Below are positions 41,943-51,510 of a DNA stretch of 64,000 nucleotides, in pieces. The translations under genes and the position numbers were made by a program. The notes beneath the pieces were generated by a model. That model ran no database searches. It saw only the letters and a program-made list of their open reading frames with translations, and was not told the origin of the DNA. Source of the stretch: Bacteroidetes bacterium UBA1935 (GTDB taxonomy: Bacteria > Bacteroidota > Bacteroidia > Chitinophagales > Chitinophagaceae). The DNA lies in the NCBI GenBank assembly GCA_002337045.1, contig DDFF01000013.1, positions 62,001 to 126,000 of the forward strand, given 5' to 3'. The stretch's first letter is position 1; each line of letters opens with the position of its first letter.

Positions 41943-43376
41943 ATGAATACTACAGGATTGGTTCTTTTAATACTAGCTCAGTTTCTGATAGGTAGAGGTA
42001 TTATGCAGGCTTTCAATATCAAAGGAAAGCTATTAGCATTGTTTGCGCTAGCGAGTTTAGTTGGTGTTGCTACCGTTTCTTTATTGCCAATGATAATAGA
42101 ACTAATAGGGTTGCCTATTACAAAGTCGAACGTGATGTTCTCTATTATTATTACAATTATTCTCACCAATGTATTCGTTATAAGGTCTTATAATTTCTCC
42201 TCAATCAAGTCTGTAAAATTTAAAGTTCCTGATTTATATGAGATATTATTTGGGATAGTATTTGTAGCATTATTAATTCCAAGTTTATGGAGATGTTATT
42301 ATTATCCGCCACATGCAAGGGATGTGTTATCGGGGCCGGAAGCATTGTCTCATTATGCTTTAATAGAACACAAAATCAGCAATTCTGTATTCTCGGTTAA
42401 CTTGTTAGAAAGTACTCCCAATCTGCTAAAACCACCGTATATCACAGATTTACAGATTATTTATAAAATGTTCGTTCACCCATTCGGACAGATGTGGTTG
42501 AGTATACTTGTGGTTTCTTTTTTGATATGGTTTTACAGCGTTGTAAGAGAAAAACTACACCCTATAGTAGCGGGTATGGCTATCTTGTTGTTGATTACTA
42601 TCCCTGAGTTATACGGCTATACTTACGTTCTGTTGTGGGACTATAGTAACATGGTTTTCTTTTGCATAGGCTTCTATTACTTGTATGAATATGTTGCTAC
42701 TAAAAATTACAACCAGTTTTTGTTTGCAGTTTTATTGTTAGGTTTTGCAACTTTTGTGAGGTTAGATACTTTAATATTTATTGGGCTAAGTACCCCACTA
42801 TTATTCATATACTTGTATCGCGATAAGATAGCAATACCTCGTATTGCAGTTTCTATTGGGATTATGCTATTGATACCATTGATATTTTATATAGTTTGGG
42901 TAAATATTTTTATCAATAACTATCTGCCTGTAGGTACCAATTTGGAAAGCGAACTCAATCCGGGGCCGGTTTCAATGTATTTTGAGTGGTTAAAAAGAAT
43001 AAACGATGAGCTTATTTTTGGAGGTATTAATCTTCAATTGTATAGCTACATCTTCTACATTTTCATGTTGATATTAGCTGTTGATATAGTTCTTTTCAGG
43101 AAGAAGATCAGCAAAGAAGCGATCTTTATGCTGGTAGGTATTGCCATAATTTACTTTGGTATGCCATTAATGGGTTACTTTACCAAATGGTTCAATATCA
43201 CAACTGCAAAGCGTGGTATATTCAAAATGTTCCCATTGATAATACTGTATATGTGCAATAGCCCGGTATTACTAAAGTTATCAGAAGCTATCAAAGCATT
43301 CGAGTTCCCTTCGGTAGAAGAGAAACAAGTGAAAGTAGCACCTATAGCAAAGTCTGCGGGGAAGAAAAAGAAATAG
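41943..43376 (+). CDS. Polytopic membrane protein, probable GT-C-fold glycosyltransferase
   Basis: A 477-residue integral membrane protein with about 11-12 hydrophobic segments. After the fourth segment an extracytoplasmic loop carries PPHARDVLSGPEALSHYALIEHKI, an acidic/aromatic stretch in the place where GT-C enzymes have their catalytic Asp. A second loop includes STPNLLKPPYITDLQIIYKMF. The C terminus is basic and disordered (KKKK). No annotated family is recognised with certainty. Preceded by the 156-residue anchored protein (7 nt gap) and convergent, with abutting stops, with a GT2-DUF2062 gene. Polyprenyl-phosphate-sugar dependent transfer is an inference from topology only. Confidence 0.62.
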   Translation: MNTTGLVLLILAQFLIGRGIMQAFNIKGKLLALFALASLVGVATVSLLPMIIELIGLPITKSNVMFSIIITIILTNVFVIRSYNFSSIKSVKFKVPDLYEILFGIVFVALLIPSLWRCYYYPPHARDVLSGPEALSHYALIEHKISNSVFSVNLLESTPNLLKPPYITDLQIIYKMFVHPFGQMWLSILVVSFLIWFYSVVREKLHPIVAGMAILLLITIPELYGYTYVLLWDYSNMVFFCIGFYYLYEYVATKNYNQFLFAVLLLGFATFVRLDTLIFIGLSTPLLFIYLYRDKIAIPRIAVSIGIMLLIPLIFYIVWVNIFINNYLPVGTNLESELNPGPVSMYFEWLKRINDELIFGGINLQLYSYIFYIFMLILAVDIVLFRKKISKEAIFMLVGIAIIYFGMPLMGYFTKWFNITTAKRGIFKMFPLIILYMCNSPVLLKLSEAIKAFEFPSVEEKQVKVAPIAKSAGKKKK

Positions 43377-44549
43377 CTATTTTTTACCTCTGAAAAGAAG
43401 CAATAAGATATAAGTAAGTAGGTACGCAACAGTACCTGCTGCTATGCTCAATACCGTACCACCCAAAAAGAATGCAAGCCCTTCCTGCATAAAACGTTGC
43501 AACGTAAAATCTTTCCAGGCTACAATCCATTCTTTGTTGCCAAGTAGCCATTTACCTGTCAACAGGCTTGCCATCCATATAAACGGAGTAAACGGAAATA
43601 TGCTGATGTTGGCTGCCAGTATAAACAGTGCTTTGTTCAAACGCATTAGTATAGCTGCCGGTATACCTATTGCTAATTGGAAGCCCCATACTGGTACTAT
43701 ACCCATAAACACACCAAATCCTACAGATGCTGCTTTAGTATGGTTGCTCTCTTCAGGATGAACAAATATCGCTTTCCATATTTTCTTCCATCCCTCTCTG
43801 CTGAATAATAGCCTGACGAAATCGCGTGGCTTTATCCATAGCAAGGCAATTAATACCAATACAGTGTTCAATACACTGATGCGGCTGAAGTCTTTAAATG
43901 GTCGGAAGTGTGAAACCCTTTCTTCAGGCTTTGGATAGTATACAGAAATAGGAATGTATGTAACATCTACCCCACTCCAAGATGCTCGTACTATTACTTC
44001 TATCTCAAATTCGTACTTGGTAGTGAAATATGTTTTCCTTGCCAGTTTTTGTACAGGATATAAACGGTAGCCACTTTGTGTATCGGGCAATGTAATACCT
44101 GTATTCACCCAAAACCAGAAATTACTAAACCGGTTACCAAAGCTGCTTTTCAGTTGCACATTCTCCTGATTCAGGTTCCTCGCCCCAATAATCAAAACGC
44201 CTGGTGTTTCTTCTATCTTGTTCAGAAACAATTCAAGATCGCTGGCATAGTGTTGGCCGTCACTATCCAGCGTAATAGCATACTCGTAACCAAGCTTTGC
44301 AGCCTGCACAATACCAGTGCGCAATGCCATGCCCTTACCCTGATTAGGTGTATAGTTAACAGCATGTATGGTTTGGAACTGCTTTAGTATCTCTACCGTA
44401 TTATCTGTACTGCCATCATTTACAACAATCAGGTCGTTGGTATATTGCAAGACATTGGTTAGCACATCAGCCAGTGTACCTGCATTATTATATGTAGGTA
44501 TCAGCACACAGGCTTTCAGTTGTTTGAACCTTTGTTGGGTGTCTTGCAT
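43377..44549 (-). CDS. GT2 glycosyltransferase fused to a DUF2062 membrane domain
   Basis: A 390-residue two-domain protein. Residues ~8-240 are a family 2 glycosyltransferase close to dolichyl/polyprenyl-phosphate sugar synthases: ACVLIPTYNNAGTL, LIVVNDGSTDNT, LDSDGQH, and SGYRLYP with a KYEFEIEVIVRA acceptor region. Residues ~270-390 are DUF2062: VGFGVFMGIVPVWGFQLAIGIPAAILMRLNKALFILAANISIFPFTPFIW and two more hydrophobic segments. A polyprenyl-phosphate-sugar synthase would provide the donor for GT-C enzymes, and one lies directly convergent. That link is inferred. The gene ends at TAGCTA shared with its neighbour. Confidence 0.88.
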   Translation of the reverse strand: MQDTQQRFKQLKACVLIPTYNNAGTLADVLTNVLQYTNDLIVVNDGSTDNTVEILKQFQTIHAVNYTPNQGKGMALRTGIVQAAKLGYEYAITLDSDGQHYASDLELFLNKIEETPGVLIIGARNLNQENVQLKSSFGNRFSNFWFWVNTGITLPDTQSGYRLYPVQKLARKTYFTTKYEFEIEVIVRASWSGVDVTYIPISVYYPKPEERVSHFRPFKDFSRISVLNTVLVLIALLWIKPRDFVRLLFSREGWKKIWKAIFVHPEESNHTKAASVGFGVFMGIVPVWGFQLAIGIPAAILMRLNKALFILAANISIFPFTPFIWMASLLTGKWLLGNKEWIVAWKDFTLQRFMQEGLAFFLGGTVLSIAAGTVAYLLTYILLLLFRGKK

Positions 44550-44583
44550 ATTGGGTGCGCAAATGTAATATATAGGTTGCTAA

Positions 44584-46275
44584 TTATTGCTTCTCAGCTT
44601 CTGCTTTCAGTTTTGCACACTTCTCCATCTTGTTCATGATGCTTTTCTTTTCGCCAAGTGTAGCAATTTCATACTTTAATGCCTGACCATAGTAGTTGAT
44701 GGCAGGCGAATACCATTGTTTTTGCATACAGTAATCTCCGGCTATTCTATAGGCATCATAAAATTCTGGATTACTATTTACAACAGCCGCAGTGTCTACA
44801 GCCTTGTGTTGCAGCAATGCCATTTTATTCTGCCTGAATACCATAAAGTCTTTAAACTGTCTGGTGTAGATAAAGCTATCAGCTGCTATATTCAGTGCAT
44901 TGTTAGCAACAGGTATATCTTTATCCATCTTTGCGGCAAATACTTTGCGCATATCATAGCATACATAGGTGCCTAATTGCCACGGTGCTGTGCTAACCCA
45001 CATACGCAGGCTATCTGGTTGAAAGATGACAGAGTGATGTGCTATCAGTTGGTTAACCGCTTTCTCGTTACCCTCGCCTATGTCTGTGTTGCCAATACCT
45101 TTTCTATCCCTGAGCATATTCGCCATTTTCTGTGGTGTCAGGGGGTAGTTTGCATTCATCAGTTCCTGCAGGCGTTTGTATCTATAAACAGATGCACTAT
45201 TAGCCATCTGGTCTTTATTCAATTGCTGTGTTTGAAAAAGCTTGCTCTGGTAGTGATTGGTGCACTGTATATTATCTGTTGCCGGGTCGTAAACAGATAA
45301 TTCTTTGGGCGTCTTTTCTATTATGATTGTTTTATGGTCGGCGGCACTACCTACCAAAAAGCTTTCACTTACAAACATTTTCCTTGTCTTTGCAATAGCT
45401 ATCGCTTCTTTGATATTGGACGCATATTGCAGTACTTCTCTTGCTACCAGTGAAACAGGTGTTGCAGTATTAAAAGGAATATCTGAAGCAGCCGCGTTGA
45501 TGGTAACAGTCAGTCCTTTCTCATTCATGCCACTTACTACTCCTGTAAACCCACCCCATGTTACGAACATGAATTTGTTGCCTTTATCGGGAGCGTAAAA
45601 TGCTACCATCTTTTCTTCTGCAAATTTATCGCCTACCCAAAAGTCAAAGTTGCGACCTATCAGCATGCTGCCATCAGCTGTCTTACTGTCCCATGCGCCA
45701 AAAGAGGTGCAGCCAACCAGCATCATATTTTGCAAGGCATGGCCAACATCGTGTGCTGAGTGGTAATTTAAGATACGTGCATAGTTAGTACCTATCCAGT
45801 TAAAACTATCGGCAGCAGCATGAGATATGCCATATATTTCCTGTTGATACTCGTCTTTTACGTTTTCAGGCAAATCGCGGTTGATAAAACCAACCATGTA
45901 TTTCAGGAATTTCAGATAGCCTGTGCTTGGTATCATCTGTTTTATCTGGTCGGTAAAAGCTATTTCTTGATTTACGATAAGCTCTTGTGATAGCTTACCA
46001 TTTTTTACACCCAGTTCAAATGGCTTGCCCGATACATACATCTCGTACAGTCCGTATTCGTTTTTACGAATCCAGTTGTCGCCTATAGTGTGCAGGCTAC
46101 CGTCAGGGTTTGAAACCTGCAAGGCAAATGCAGAGGTATCGGCAACTTTTGGCGGAACAATATCGTCAGATACACTGTAAACCCATATGCTGAATATGAT
46201 AACAATCAGTAACGAAATACCTATAAATATACCGAGGCATTTGAGCAGCCAACGAAGAAAACGCATAGTTTGCAA
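44584..46275 (-). CDS. C45-family autoproteolytic hydrolase/acyltransferase-like protein (NTN fold)
   Basis: A 563-residue protein anchored by an N-terminal membrane helix (about 9-34). The central domain (~70-420) matches the acyl-CoA:6-aminopenicillanate acyltransferase/C45 pattern: a Gly-Cys autoprocessing site at G188-C189 (VGCTSFGAW) whose new N-terminal Cys is the nucleophile, then SMLIGRNFDFW, VTWGGFTGVVSGMNEKGLTVTINAA and LVGSAADHKTIIIEKTP. Family members cleave amide bonds in penicillins, bile salts or N-acyl lipids. The last ~120 residues are helical and TPR-like. The periplasmic active domain is inferred from the anchor. Substrate unknown. Confidence 0.85.
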   Translation of the reverse strand: MQTMRFLRWLLKCLGIFIGISLLIVIIFSIWVYSVSDDIVPPKVADTSAFALQVSNPDGSLHTIGDNWIRKNEYGLYEMYVSGKPFELGVKNGKLSQELIVNQEIAFTDQIKQMIPSTGYLKFLKYMVGFINRDLPENVKDEYQQEIYGISHAAADSFNWIGTNYARILNYHSAHDVGHALQNMMLVGCTSFGAWDSKTADGSMLIGRNFDFWVGDKFAEEKMVAFYAPDKGNKFMFVTWGGFTGVVSGMNEKGLTVTINAAASDIPFNTATPVSLVAREVLQYASNIKEAIAIAKTRKMFVSESFLVGSAADHKTIIIEKTPKELSVYDPATDNIQCTNHYQSKLFQTQQLNKDQMANSASVYRYKRLQELMNANYPLTPQKMANMLRDRKGIGNTDIGEGNEKAVNQLIAHHSVIFQPDSLRMWVSTAPWQLGTYVCYDMRKVFAAKMDKDIPVANNALNIAADSFIYTRQFKDFMVFRQNKMALLQHKAVDTAAVVNSNPEFYDAYRIAGDYCMQKQWYSPAINYYGQALKYEIATLGEKKSIMNKMEKCAKLKAEAEKQ

Positions 46276-46409
46276 AGATAATTAGTTGTATTGTCTTAAT
46301 AGGCTGCTTTAACTTATCTGTAGCAATATCTGATCTTCATCATCCTATTACTAATTCAAACAGCCTAATTTTGAAATAGTTTTAGTATTTCACTTTGTAT
46401 TTTTGAATC

Positions 46410-47657
46410 ATGCAACATTTACTTCTTATAAATATTAAACAACTTGTAGGCGTAGAAAAGGGCGAAAACCGCATCAGCCGCGTTGCCGGCAGCGATATGA
46501 AGTACCTGCCCACTATTGATAATGCCTGGTTGTACATAGAAAATGGCCGCATCCATAGCTTCGGCACAATGGAAGAGGAGCATTTCATTCAATGTAATGA
46601 TATAATAGACCTGAAAGGCAAAAAGATAATAATGCCTGCTTTTGCAGACTCGCATACACATTTGGTATTTGCAGGTAGCAGAGAGGGTGAGTTTGTAGAC
46701 CGCATAAATGGCTTAAGCTATGAAGAGATAGCTCGCCGAGGCGGAGGCATATTAAATAGTGCTGCAAAATTGAATGTAACCAGCGAGGATGAATTATTTC
46801 ATGCTGCATACGAGCGCCTGCATCGTGTTATGGCACAAGGAACGGGCGCTATAGAGATAAAAAGCGGCTATGGCCTCTCTGTAGAGGGAGAACTGAAGAT
46901 GCTAAGGGTAATACGCAGATTGAAGGAAAGTGTGCATATCCCAATCAAAGCATCTTTCCTTGCTGCACATGCCTATCCTATCGAATACAAACAGAACCAT
47001 GAGGGATATATTGATTTAATTATAAATACAATGCTTCCACAAGTGGCAGATGAAGGGTTGGCAGATTACGTGGATGCTTTCTGTGAGGAGGGCTTTTTCA
47101 GTGTAGATGAAACAAGCCGTCTGCTGGATGCGGCTGCAAAATATGGGTTGAAACCTAAGATACATGCCAATCAACTTCACTATTCAGGTGGTGTGCAGAT
47201 AGGGGTAAAACACAATGCCGTGAGTGTAGACCATTTGGAATGTGTAGGCGAAGCAGAGATTGAGGCATTGAAAAACAGTAATACTATGCCTACATTATTG
47301 CCTGCAGCAGCTTTCTTCTTAGGTATCCAGTATCAGCCAGCGCGTAAAATAATAGATGCAGGGCTACCCGTATGTCTAGCCAGCGACTATAATCCGGGGT
47401 CTTGTCCGTCTGGCAATATGCCTTTGTTGCTAACTCTGGCGTGTACACAACTGAAAATGACTCCTGAGGAAGCCATCAATGCCGTTACCATAAATGGTGC
47501 CGCCGCAATGGAACTGGAACAGGAAATCGGCACAATTGCCGGCGGAAAACGCGCAAACCTGATAATTACTAAGGAAATTCCGAGTTTGGGCTATATCCCT
47601 TACGATTTTGGTAATAATCCTGTCGAAAAACTGATAATCAACGGCAGTATTATATAA
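46410..47657 (+). CDS. hutI: Imidazolonepropionase
   Basis: Third enzyme of histidine breakdown: opens the imidazolone ring to N-formimino-glutamate. A metal-dependent amidohydrolase of 415 residues. The metal ligands are visible: H82 and H84 (ADSHTHL), a His in the AAHAYP segment, a His in KIHANQLH and an Asp in LASDYNPGSCP. Family-specific segments EFVDRINGLSYEEIARRGGGI and GTGAIEIKSGYGL are present. The other hut genes are not in this window, so the pathway is dispersed. Its terminator follows and it lies upstream of efp. Confidence 0.94.
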   Translation: MQHLLLINIKQLVGVEKGENRISRVAGSDMKYLPTIDNAWLYIENGRIHSFGTMEEEHFIQCNDIIDLKGKKIIMPAFADSHTHLVFAGSREGEFVDRINGLSYEEIARRGGGILNSAAKLNVTSEDELFHAAYERLHRVMAQGTGAIEIKSGYGLSVEGELKMLRVIRRLKESVHIPIKASFLAAHAYPIEYKQNHEGYIDLIINTMLPQVADEGLADYVDAFCEEGFFSVDETSRLLDAAAKYGLKPKIHANQLHYSGGVQIGVKHNAVSVDHLECVGEAEIEALKNSNTMPTLLPAAAFFLGIQYQPARKIIDAGLPVCLASDYNPGSCPSGNMPLLLTLACTQLKMTPEEAINAVTINGAAAMELEQEIGTIAGGKRANLIITKEIPSLGYIPYDFGNNPVEKLIINGSII

Positions 47658-47676
47658 TACCTGACATATTTTAAGG

Positions 47677-47720
47677 AAAAGGCTGTTTTTGAAGAAAAAT
47701 CGACAAAAACAGCCTTTTTT
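47677..47720 (+). terminator. hutI terminator
   Basis: AAAAGGCTGTTTTT (47677-47690) pairs with AAAAACAGCCTTTT (47705-47718), loop of 14 bases, T run to 47720. Confidence 0.85.
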
Positions 47721-47753
47721 ATGCACAAAAAGAGGGATTTAACCCCGCTTTTG

Positions 47754-47783
47754 TTGGGTTTTTTGTTTTTTCGACTACTTTTG
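47754..47783 (+). promoter_or_regulatory. efp promoter
   Basis: TTG (47754-47756), 19-nt spacer, TACTTTTG (47776-47783): a full match to the Bacteroidota promoter form, leaving a leader of about 15 nt before the efp ATG. Confidence 0.65.
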
Positions 47784-47804
47784 CCTTCCGCATAAAAATC
47801 AATT

Positions 47805-48371
47805 ATGGCTACAACAGCAGACATCAGAACCGGGCTAATCATCAAACTGGATGGCAGCCTTTATTCAGTAGTAGAATTCGGACAAAATAAGACAGCACGC
47901 GCAGCGGCTAAAGTATGGGCAAAGCTGAAAGGTGTAGACAACACCCGCACAATAGAACACACTTGGAACTCAGGCGACAACATCTTCCCTGTTCGCGTAG
48001 AACGCCGCAACTATCAGTTCCTTTATAAAGATGACAGTGGTTTCAACCTGATGGATGTTGAAACATTTGAGCAAATGGCAATTCCTGAAAACCAGATAGA
48101 ACGCCCCGAGCTGTACAAAGACGGCCAGGAGTGCTTTATCCTCGTTAACACAGAAACAGAACAACCAATGAGTGTTGAGCTGCCTTCAAGTGTTAACCTG
48201 CGTGTTACCTACTCTGAACCTGGCGTAAAAGGTGATACTGCTACACGTACACTGAAGCCTGCAACGGTTGAAACAGGTGCAACAGTAATGGTTCCGCTTT
48301 TCGTAAACGAAAACGACCTGATTAAGATTGATACAAAAACAGGCGCTTATGTTGAGCGTGTTAAAGAATAA
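47805..48371 (+). CDS. efp: Translation elongation factor P with non-canonical tip loop
   Basis: Rescues ribosomes stalled at polyproline stretches by entering the E site. The 188-residue length and the three-domain order are normal, and domains II-III carry family segments (SVELPSSVNLRVTYSEPGVKGDTATRTLKPATVETGATVMVPLFVNENDLIKIDTKTG AY). The domain I tip is unusual: instead of the PGKGxA loop with its modified Lys/Arg, the sequence after Y20-V23 reads EFGQNKTARAAAKVWAKL, with K29 or R32 as the likely tip base. The variant may be common in this family. It is in a run with accB-accC, each with its own leader. Confidence 0.93.
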   Translation: MATTADIRTGLIIKLDGSLYSVVEFGQNKTARAAAKVWAKLKGVDNTRTIEHTWNSGDNIFPVRVERRNYQFLYKDDSGFNLMDVETFEQMAIPENQIERPELYKDGQECFILVNTETEQPMSVELPSSVNLRVTYSEPGVKGDTATRTLKPATVETGATVMVPLFVNENDLIKIDTKTGAYVERVKE

Positions 48372-48420
48372 TTTTTATTCCGTTTTACCATTCAATTTTT
48401 AACTTTTAAAGATATCCGTC

Positions 48421-48915
48421 ATGGAATTCAAACAAATACAAGAGTTGATTAAGGCTATCAACAAGTCAAACATCAGCGAACTGAGCGTAGAAGAAGGCGA
48501 TTTCAAAATCACTATCAAACAAGCTCAGACAATCAGCGAAACACAATTTGTAGCAGTACAGGCTCCTATGCCTCAAATGTTGCCACAGGCTGCTCCGCAA
48601 GCTGCGGCATTGCCTGCTGCTCCTGCTCTTGCGGCTCAGGCAGCACCTGCTTCGGCGCCAGCAGCTAACGATAAACTGATTACCATCAAATCTCCGATGA
48701 TTGGTACATTCTATCGCAGCCCGTCTCCTGATAAGCCTTCGTTTGTAAATGTTGGTGACGACATCAAACAAGGTGATGTACTGTGCATAGTAGAAGCTAT
48801 GAAGCTTTTCAATGAAATAGAAAGCGAAGTAAGTGGTAAAATCGTTAAGGTACTGATAGATGACGCATCTCCGGTAGAATACGACCAACCGCTGTTCCTT
48901 GTTGAACCGGCTTAA
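48421..48915 (+). CDS. accB: Biotin carboxyl carrier protein of acetyl-CoA carboxylase
   Basis: Carries the biotin that moves CO2 from the carboxylase to the transferase in the first step of fatty-acid synthesis. A 164-residue protein. The N-terminal helix is [18 protein letters not shown] flexible Ala/Pro/Gln-rich linker (~50-82) leads into the biotinyl domain (~84-164). The biotinylated lysine is K128 in VEAMKLFN, with the family thumb-like loop [15 protein letters not shown]. Followed 90 nt later by accC. Confidence 0.95.
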   Translation: MEFKQIQELIKAINKSNISELSVEEGDFKITIKQAQTISETQFVAVQAPMPQMLPQAAPQAAALPAAPALAAQAAPASAPAANDKLITIKSPMIGTFYRSPSPDKPSFVNVGDDIKQGDVLCIVEAMKLFNEIESEVSGKIVKVLIDDASPVEYDQPLFLVEPA

Positions 48916-49005
48916 TCATATTTGATAAATAGCTGACAGCAATACATGCAGGCATGGCTTGCGTGTGTATCTGTCGGCTAATTTGTTAATTACAAAAAAG
49001 ACTTC

Positions 49006-50346
49006 ATGTTTAAGAAAATACTAATTGCAAACAGGGGCGAAATTGCACTGCGCGTTATCCGCACTTGTCGCGAAATGGGTATTAAGACTGTAGCGGTATA
49101 CTCTACTGCCGATAAGGAAAGCCTGCACGTGCGCTTTGCGGACGAGGCTGTATGTATCGGTAAACCGCAGAGTGCAGATTCTTACCTGAACATACCAAAC
49201 ATAATGGCTGCTGCAGAAATCACAAATGCAGACGCTATCCACCCGGGTTATGGTTTCCTTGCAGAAAATGCAAACTTCTCTGAGATATGTGCCAAACACA
49301 ATATCAAATTCATCGGGCCAACACCTGAGATGATACGCTCTATGGGCGATAAGATGACAGCGAAAGAAACCATGATAAAAGCAGGTGTACCTGTTATTCC
49401 GGGTTCTGATGGTTTGTTGGAAAGCCTTGAAGAGGCTATTCAATTGGCAAAAGATGTGGTAGGCTACCCTGTTATCCTGAAGGCAACAGCAGGTGGTGGT
49501 GGTAAAGGTATGCGTGTGGTATGGGAAGAAAGTGAAATGGAACGTGCTTACAACACTGCAAAAGCTGAAGCTGCTGCATCTTTCAAGAATGATGGTATCT
49601 ATATGGAGAAGTTTGTAGAAGAACCTCGCCACATAGAAATACAGATAGCAGGCGATCAGTTTGGTACAGTGTGCCATCTTAGTGAGCGCGACTGTTCAAT
49701 ACAACGCCGTCACCAGAAACTGGTGGAGGAATCTCCTTCACCGTTCATGACGCCTGAACTGCGTAAGAAAATGGGTGATGCTGCCAAGAAAGCGGCAAAA
49801 GCCATTAACTACGAAAGTGTTGGTACAATTGAGTTTCTGGTTGATAAACACCGCAATTTCTACTTCATGGAGATGAATACACGTATCCAGGTAGAACACT
49901 GCGTAACGGAAGAGGTTATCAACTACGATCTTATTAAGGAACAAATCAAAATAGCTGCAGGTATCGCTATCAGCGGCAAGGACTACGAACCTGAAATGCA
50001 CGCTATTGAGTGTCGTATCAATGCTGAAGACCCGTATAACGACTTCCGTCCGAGCCCGGGTAAGATCACGGTACTGCACACGCCGGGTGGCCATGGTGTA
50101 AGGGTTGACTCTCACATCTATGCAGGTTATACCATTCCTCCATACTACGATTCTATGGTAGCTAAGCTGATTGCTGTTGCACAAACACGCGAAGAAGCAA
50201 TTGATACTATGGAACGCGCACTGAGCGAATATGTGATAGAAGGTGTAAAAACTACTATCCCATTCCATCAGCAATTGATGAAAAATGAAAATTTCAGGAA
50301 CGGTAATTTTACTACCAAGTTCATCGAGACTTTCGAACTGAAATAA
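49006..50346 (+). CDS. accC: Acetyl-CoA carboxylase, biotin carboxylase subunit
   Basis: ATP-grasp enzyme that carboxylates the biotin on AccB using ATP and bicarbonate. 446 residues, normal size. N-terminal [36 protein letters not shown], the glycine-rich ATP loop [39 protein letters not shown], and the catalytic region [11 protein letters not shown]. Domain C includes [12 protein letters not shown] and PSPGKI. Partner carboxyltransferase genes (accA, accD) are elsewhere. A long-stem terminator follows. Confidence 0.96.
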   Translation: MFKKILIANRGEIALRVIRTCREMGIKTVAVYSTADKESLHVRFADEAVCIGKPQSADSYLNIPNIMAAAEITNADAIHPGYGFLAENANFSEICAKHNIKFIGPTPEMIRSMGDKMTAKETMIKAGVPVIPGSDGLLESLEEAIQLAKDVVGYPVILKATAGGGGKGMRVVWEESEMERAYNTAKAEAAASFKNDGIYMEKFVEEPRHIEIQIAGDQFGTVCHLSERDCSIQRRHQKLVEESPSPFMTPELRKKMGDAAKKAAKAINYESVGTIEFLVDKHRNFYFMEMNTRIQVEHCVTEEVINYDLIKEQIKIAAGIAISGKDYEPEMHAIECRINAEDPYNDFRPSPGKITVLHTPGGHGVRVDSHIYAGYTIPPYYDSMVAKLIAVAQTREEAIDTMERALSEYVIEGVKTTIPFHQQLMKNENFRNGNFTTKFIETFELK

Positions 50347-50363
50347 ACGTTTTTGTAATATTT

Positions 50364-50420
50364 AAAGAGCTTTGCAAAGGATTTGCTAACGGCAATCATT
50401 TGTGAAGCTCTTTGCTTTTA
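50364..50420 (+). terminator. Terminator after accC
   Basis: AAAGAGCTT (50364-50372) pairs with AAGCTCTTT (50405-50413), enclosing a 32-base loop that can itself pair weakly, and followed by GCTTTT. Less compact than the others, so moderate confidence. Confidence 0.6.
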
Positions 50421-50457
50421 ATTAATTAATTTCGCACCCATATTAGGAAATACCAAC

Positions 50458-51510
50458 ATGGCTAAAACATTACTGATAACAGGTGGTGCAGGGTTTATCG
50501 GCTCTCACGTAGTTAGGTTGTTTGTAAACAAGTATCCGGATTATAAAATCATCAATCTGGATGCACTTACATATGCAGGCAATCTTGAAAACCTGAAAGA
50601 CATAGAAAACTCACCCAACTATACTTTCGTAAAAGCAGACATTACAGACGCTACTGCAATGTATGAGCTGTTTGATAAGTATCAGTTTGACGGTGTAATA
50701 CATCTTGCAGCAGAAAGCCATGTTGACCGTTCTATCACTAACCCGAATGCGTTTATTCAAACTAACGTAATGGGTACTGCTAACCTGCTGAATGCAGCAC
50801 GCAGAGCATGGGATGGCAATTACGAAGGCAAGAGGTTTTATCATGTATCTACAGACGAGGTCTATGGTTCTTTAGGCGAAACAGGTTTCTTCCTTGAAAC
50901 TACCCCTTACGATCCTCAATCTCCATACTCTGCATCAAAGGCTGCGTCAGATCATCTGGTACGTGCTTATGGCAATACATATCATATGCCTTTTGTGCTT
51001 ACAAATTGCAGCAACAACTACGGCCCTAACCACTTCCCGGAAAAACTGATTCCGCTTTTCATCAACAATATCTGCAACAACAAACCGCTGCCTGTTTATG
51101 GTGATGGCAAATACACACGCGACTGGTTGTATGTTGTAGACCATGCACGTGCTATCGATATAGTTTTTCATACGGGTAAGGATGGTGAAACGTATAACAT
51201 TGGTGGTTTTAACGAATGGCAGAACATTGAATTAGTGAAACTGATGTGCGACAAAATGGACGAGAAATTGGGCCGTGAAAAAGGTACATCTGCCAAGCTC
51301 ATCACGTATATAAAAGACCGTCCGGGCCACGACAGACGTTATGCTATAGATGCTACAAAAATCAAGAACGAACTTGGTTGGGAACCATCTGTAACATTTG
51401 AACAAGGACTTGAAATAACCATAGACTGGTATCTTAATAATCAGGAATGGCTTGACCGCGTAACAAGTGGTGACTATCAAAAATACTATAACACTCAATA
51501 CGCCAACTAA
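50458..51510 (+). CDS. rfbB: dTDP-glucose 4,6-dehydratase
   Basis: Converts dTDP-glucose to dTDP-4-keto-6-deoxyglucose, second step toward dTDP-rhamnose and other deoxysugars. Extended SDR fold, 350 residues: TGGAGFIG (residues 8-15), STDEVYG, the YSASK catalytic Tyr/Lys segment, [20 protein letters not shown], and [17 protein letters not shown]. The stop shares one base with the next start (TAATG), so rfbB and rfbA are translationally coupled. rfbC and rfbD are not here; the product sugar could be rhamnose or another 6-deoxyhexose. Confidence 0.95.
   Translation: MAKTLLITGGAGFIGSHVVRLFVNKYPDYKIINLDALTYAGNLENLKDIENSPNYTFVKADITDATAMYELFDKYQFDGVIHLAAESHVDRSITNPNAFIQTNVMGTANLLNAARRAWDGNYEGKRFYHVSTDEVYGSLGETGFFLETTPYDPQSPYSASKAASDHLVRAYGNTYHMPFVLTNCSNNYGPNHFPEKLIPLFINNICNNKPLPVYGDGKYTRDWLYVVDHARAIDIVFHTGKDGETYNIGGFNEWQNIELVKLMCDKMDEKLGREKGTSAKLITYIKDRPGHDRRYAIDATKIKNELGWEPSVTFEQGLEITIDWYLNNQEWLDRVTSGDYQKYYNTQYAN

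Noticed and set aside
49021..49677. 218-residue minus-strand ORF inside accC
   Set aside because: Cys/Phe/His-rich translation typical of a shadow frame; accC on the plus strand is unmistakable.
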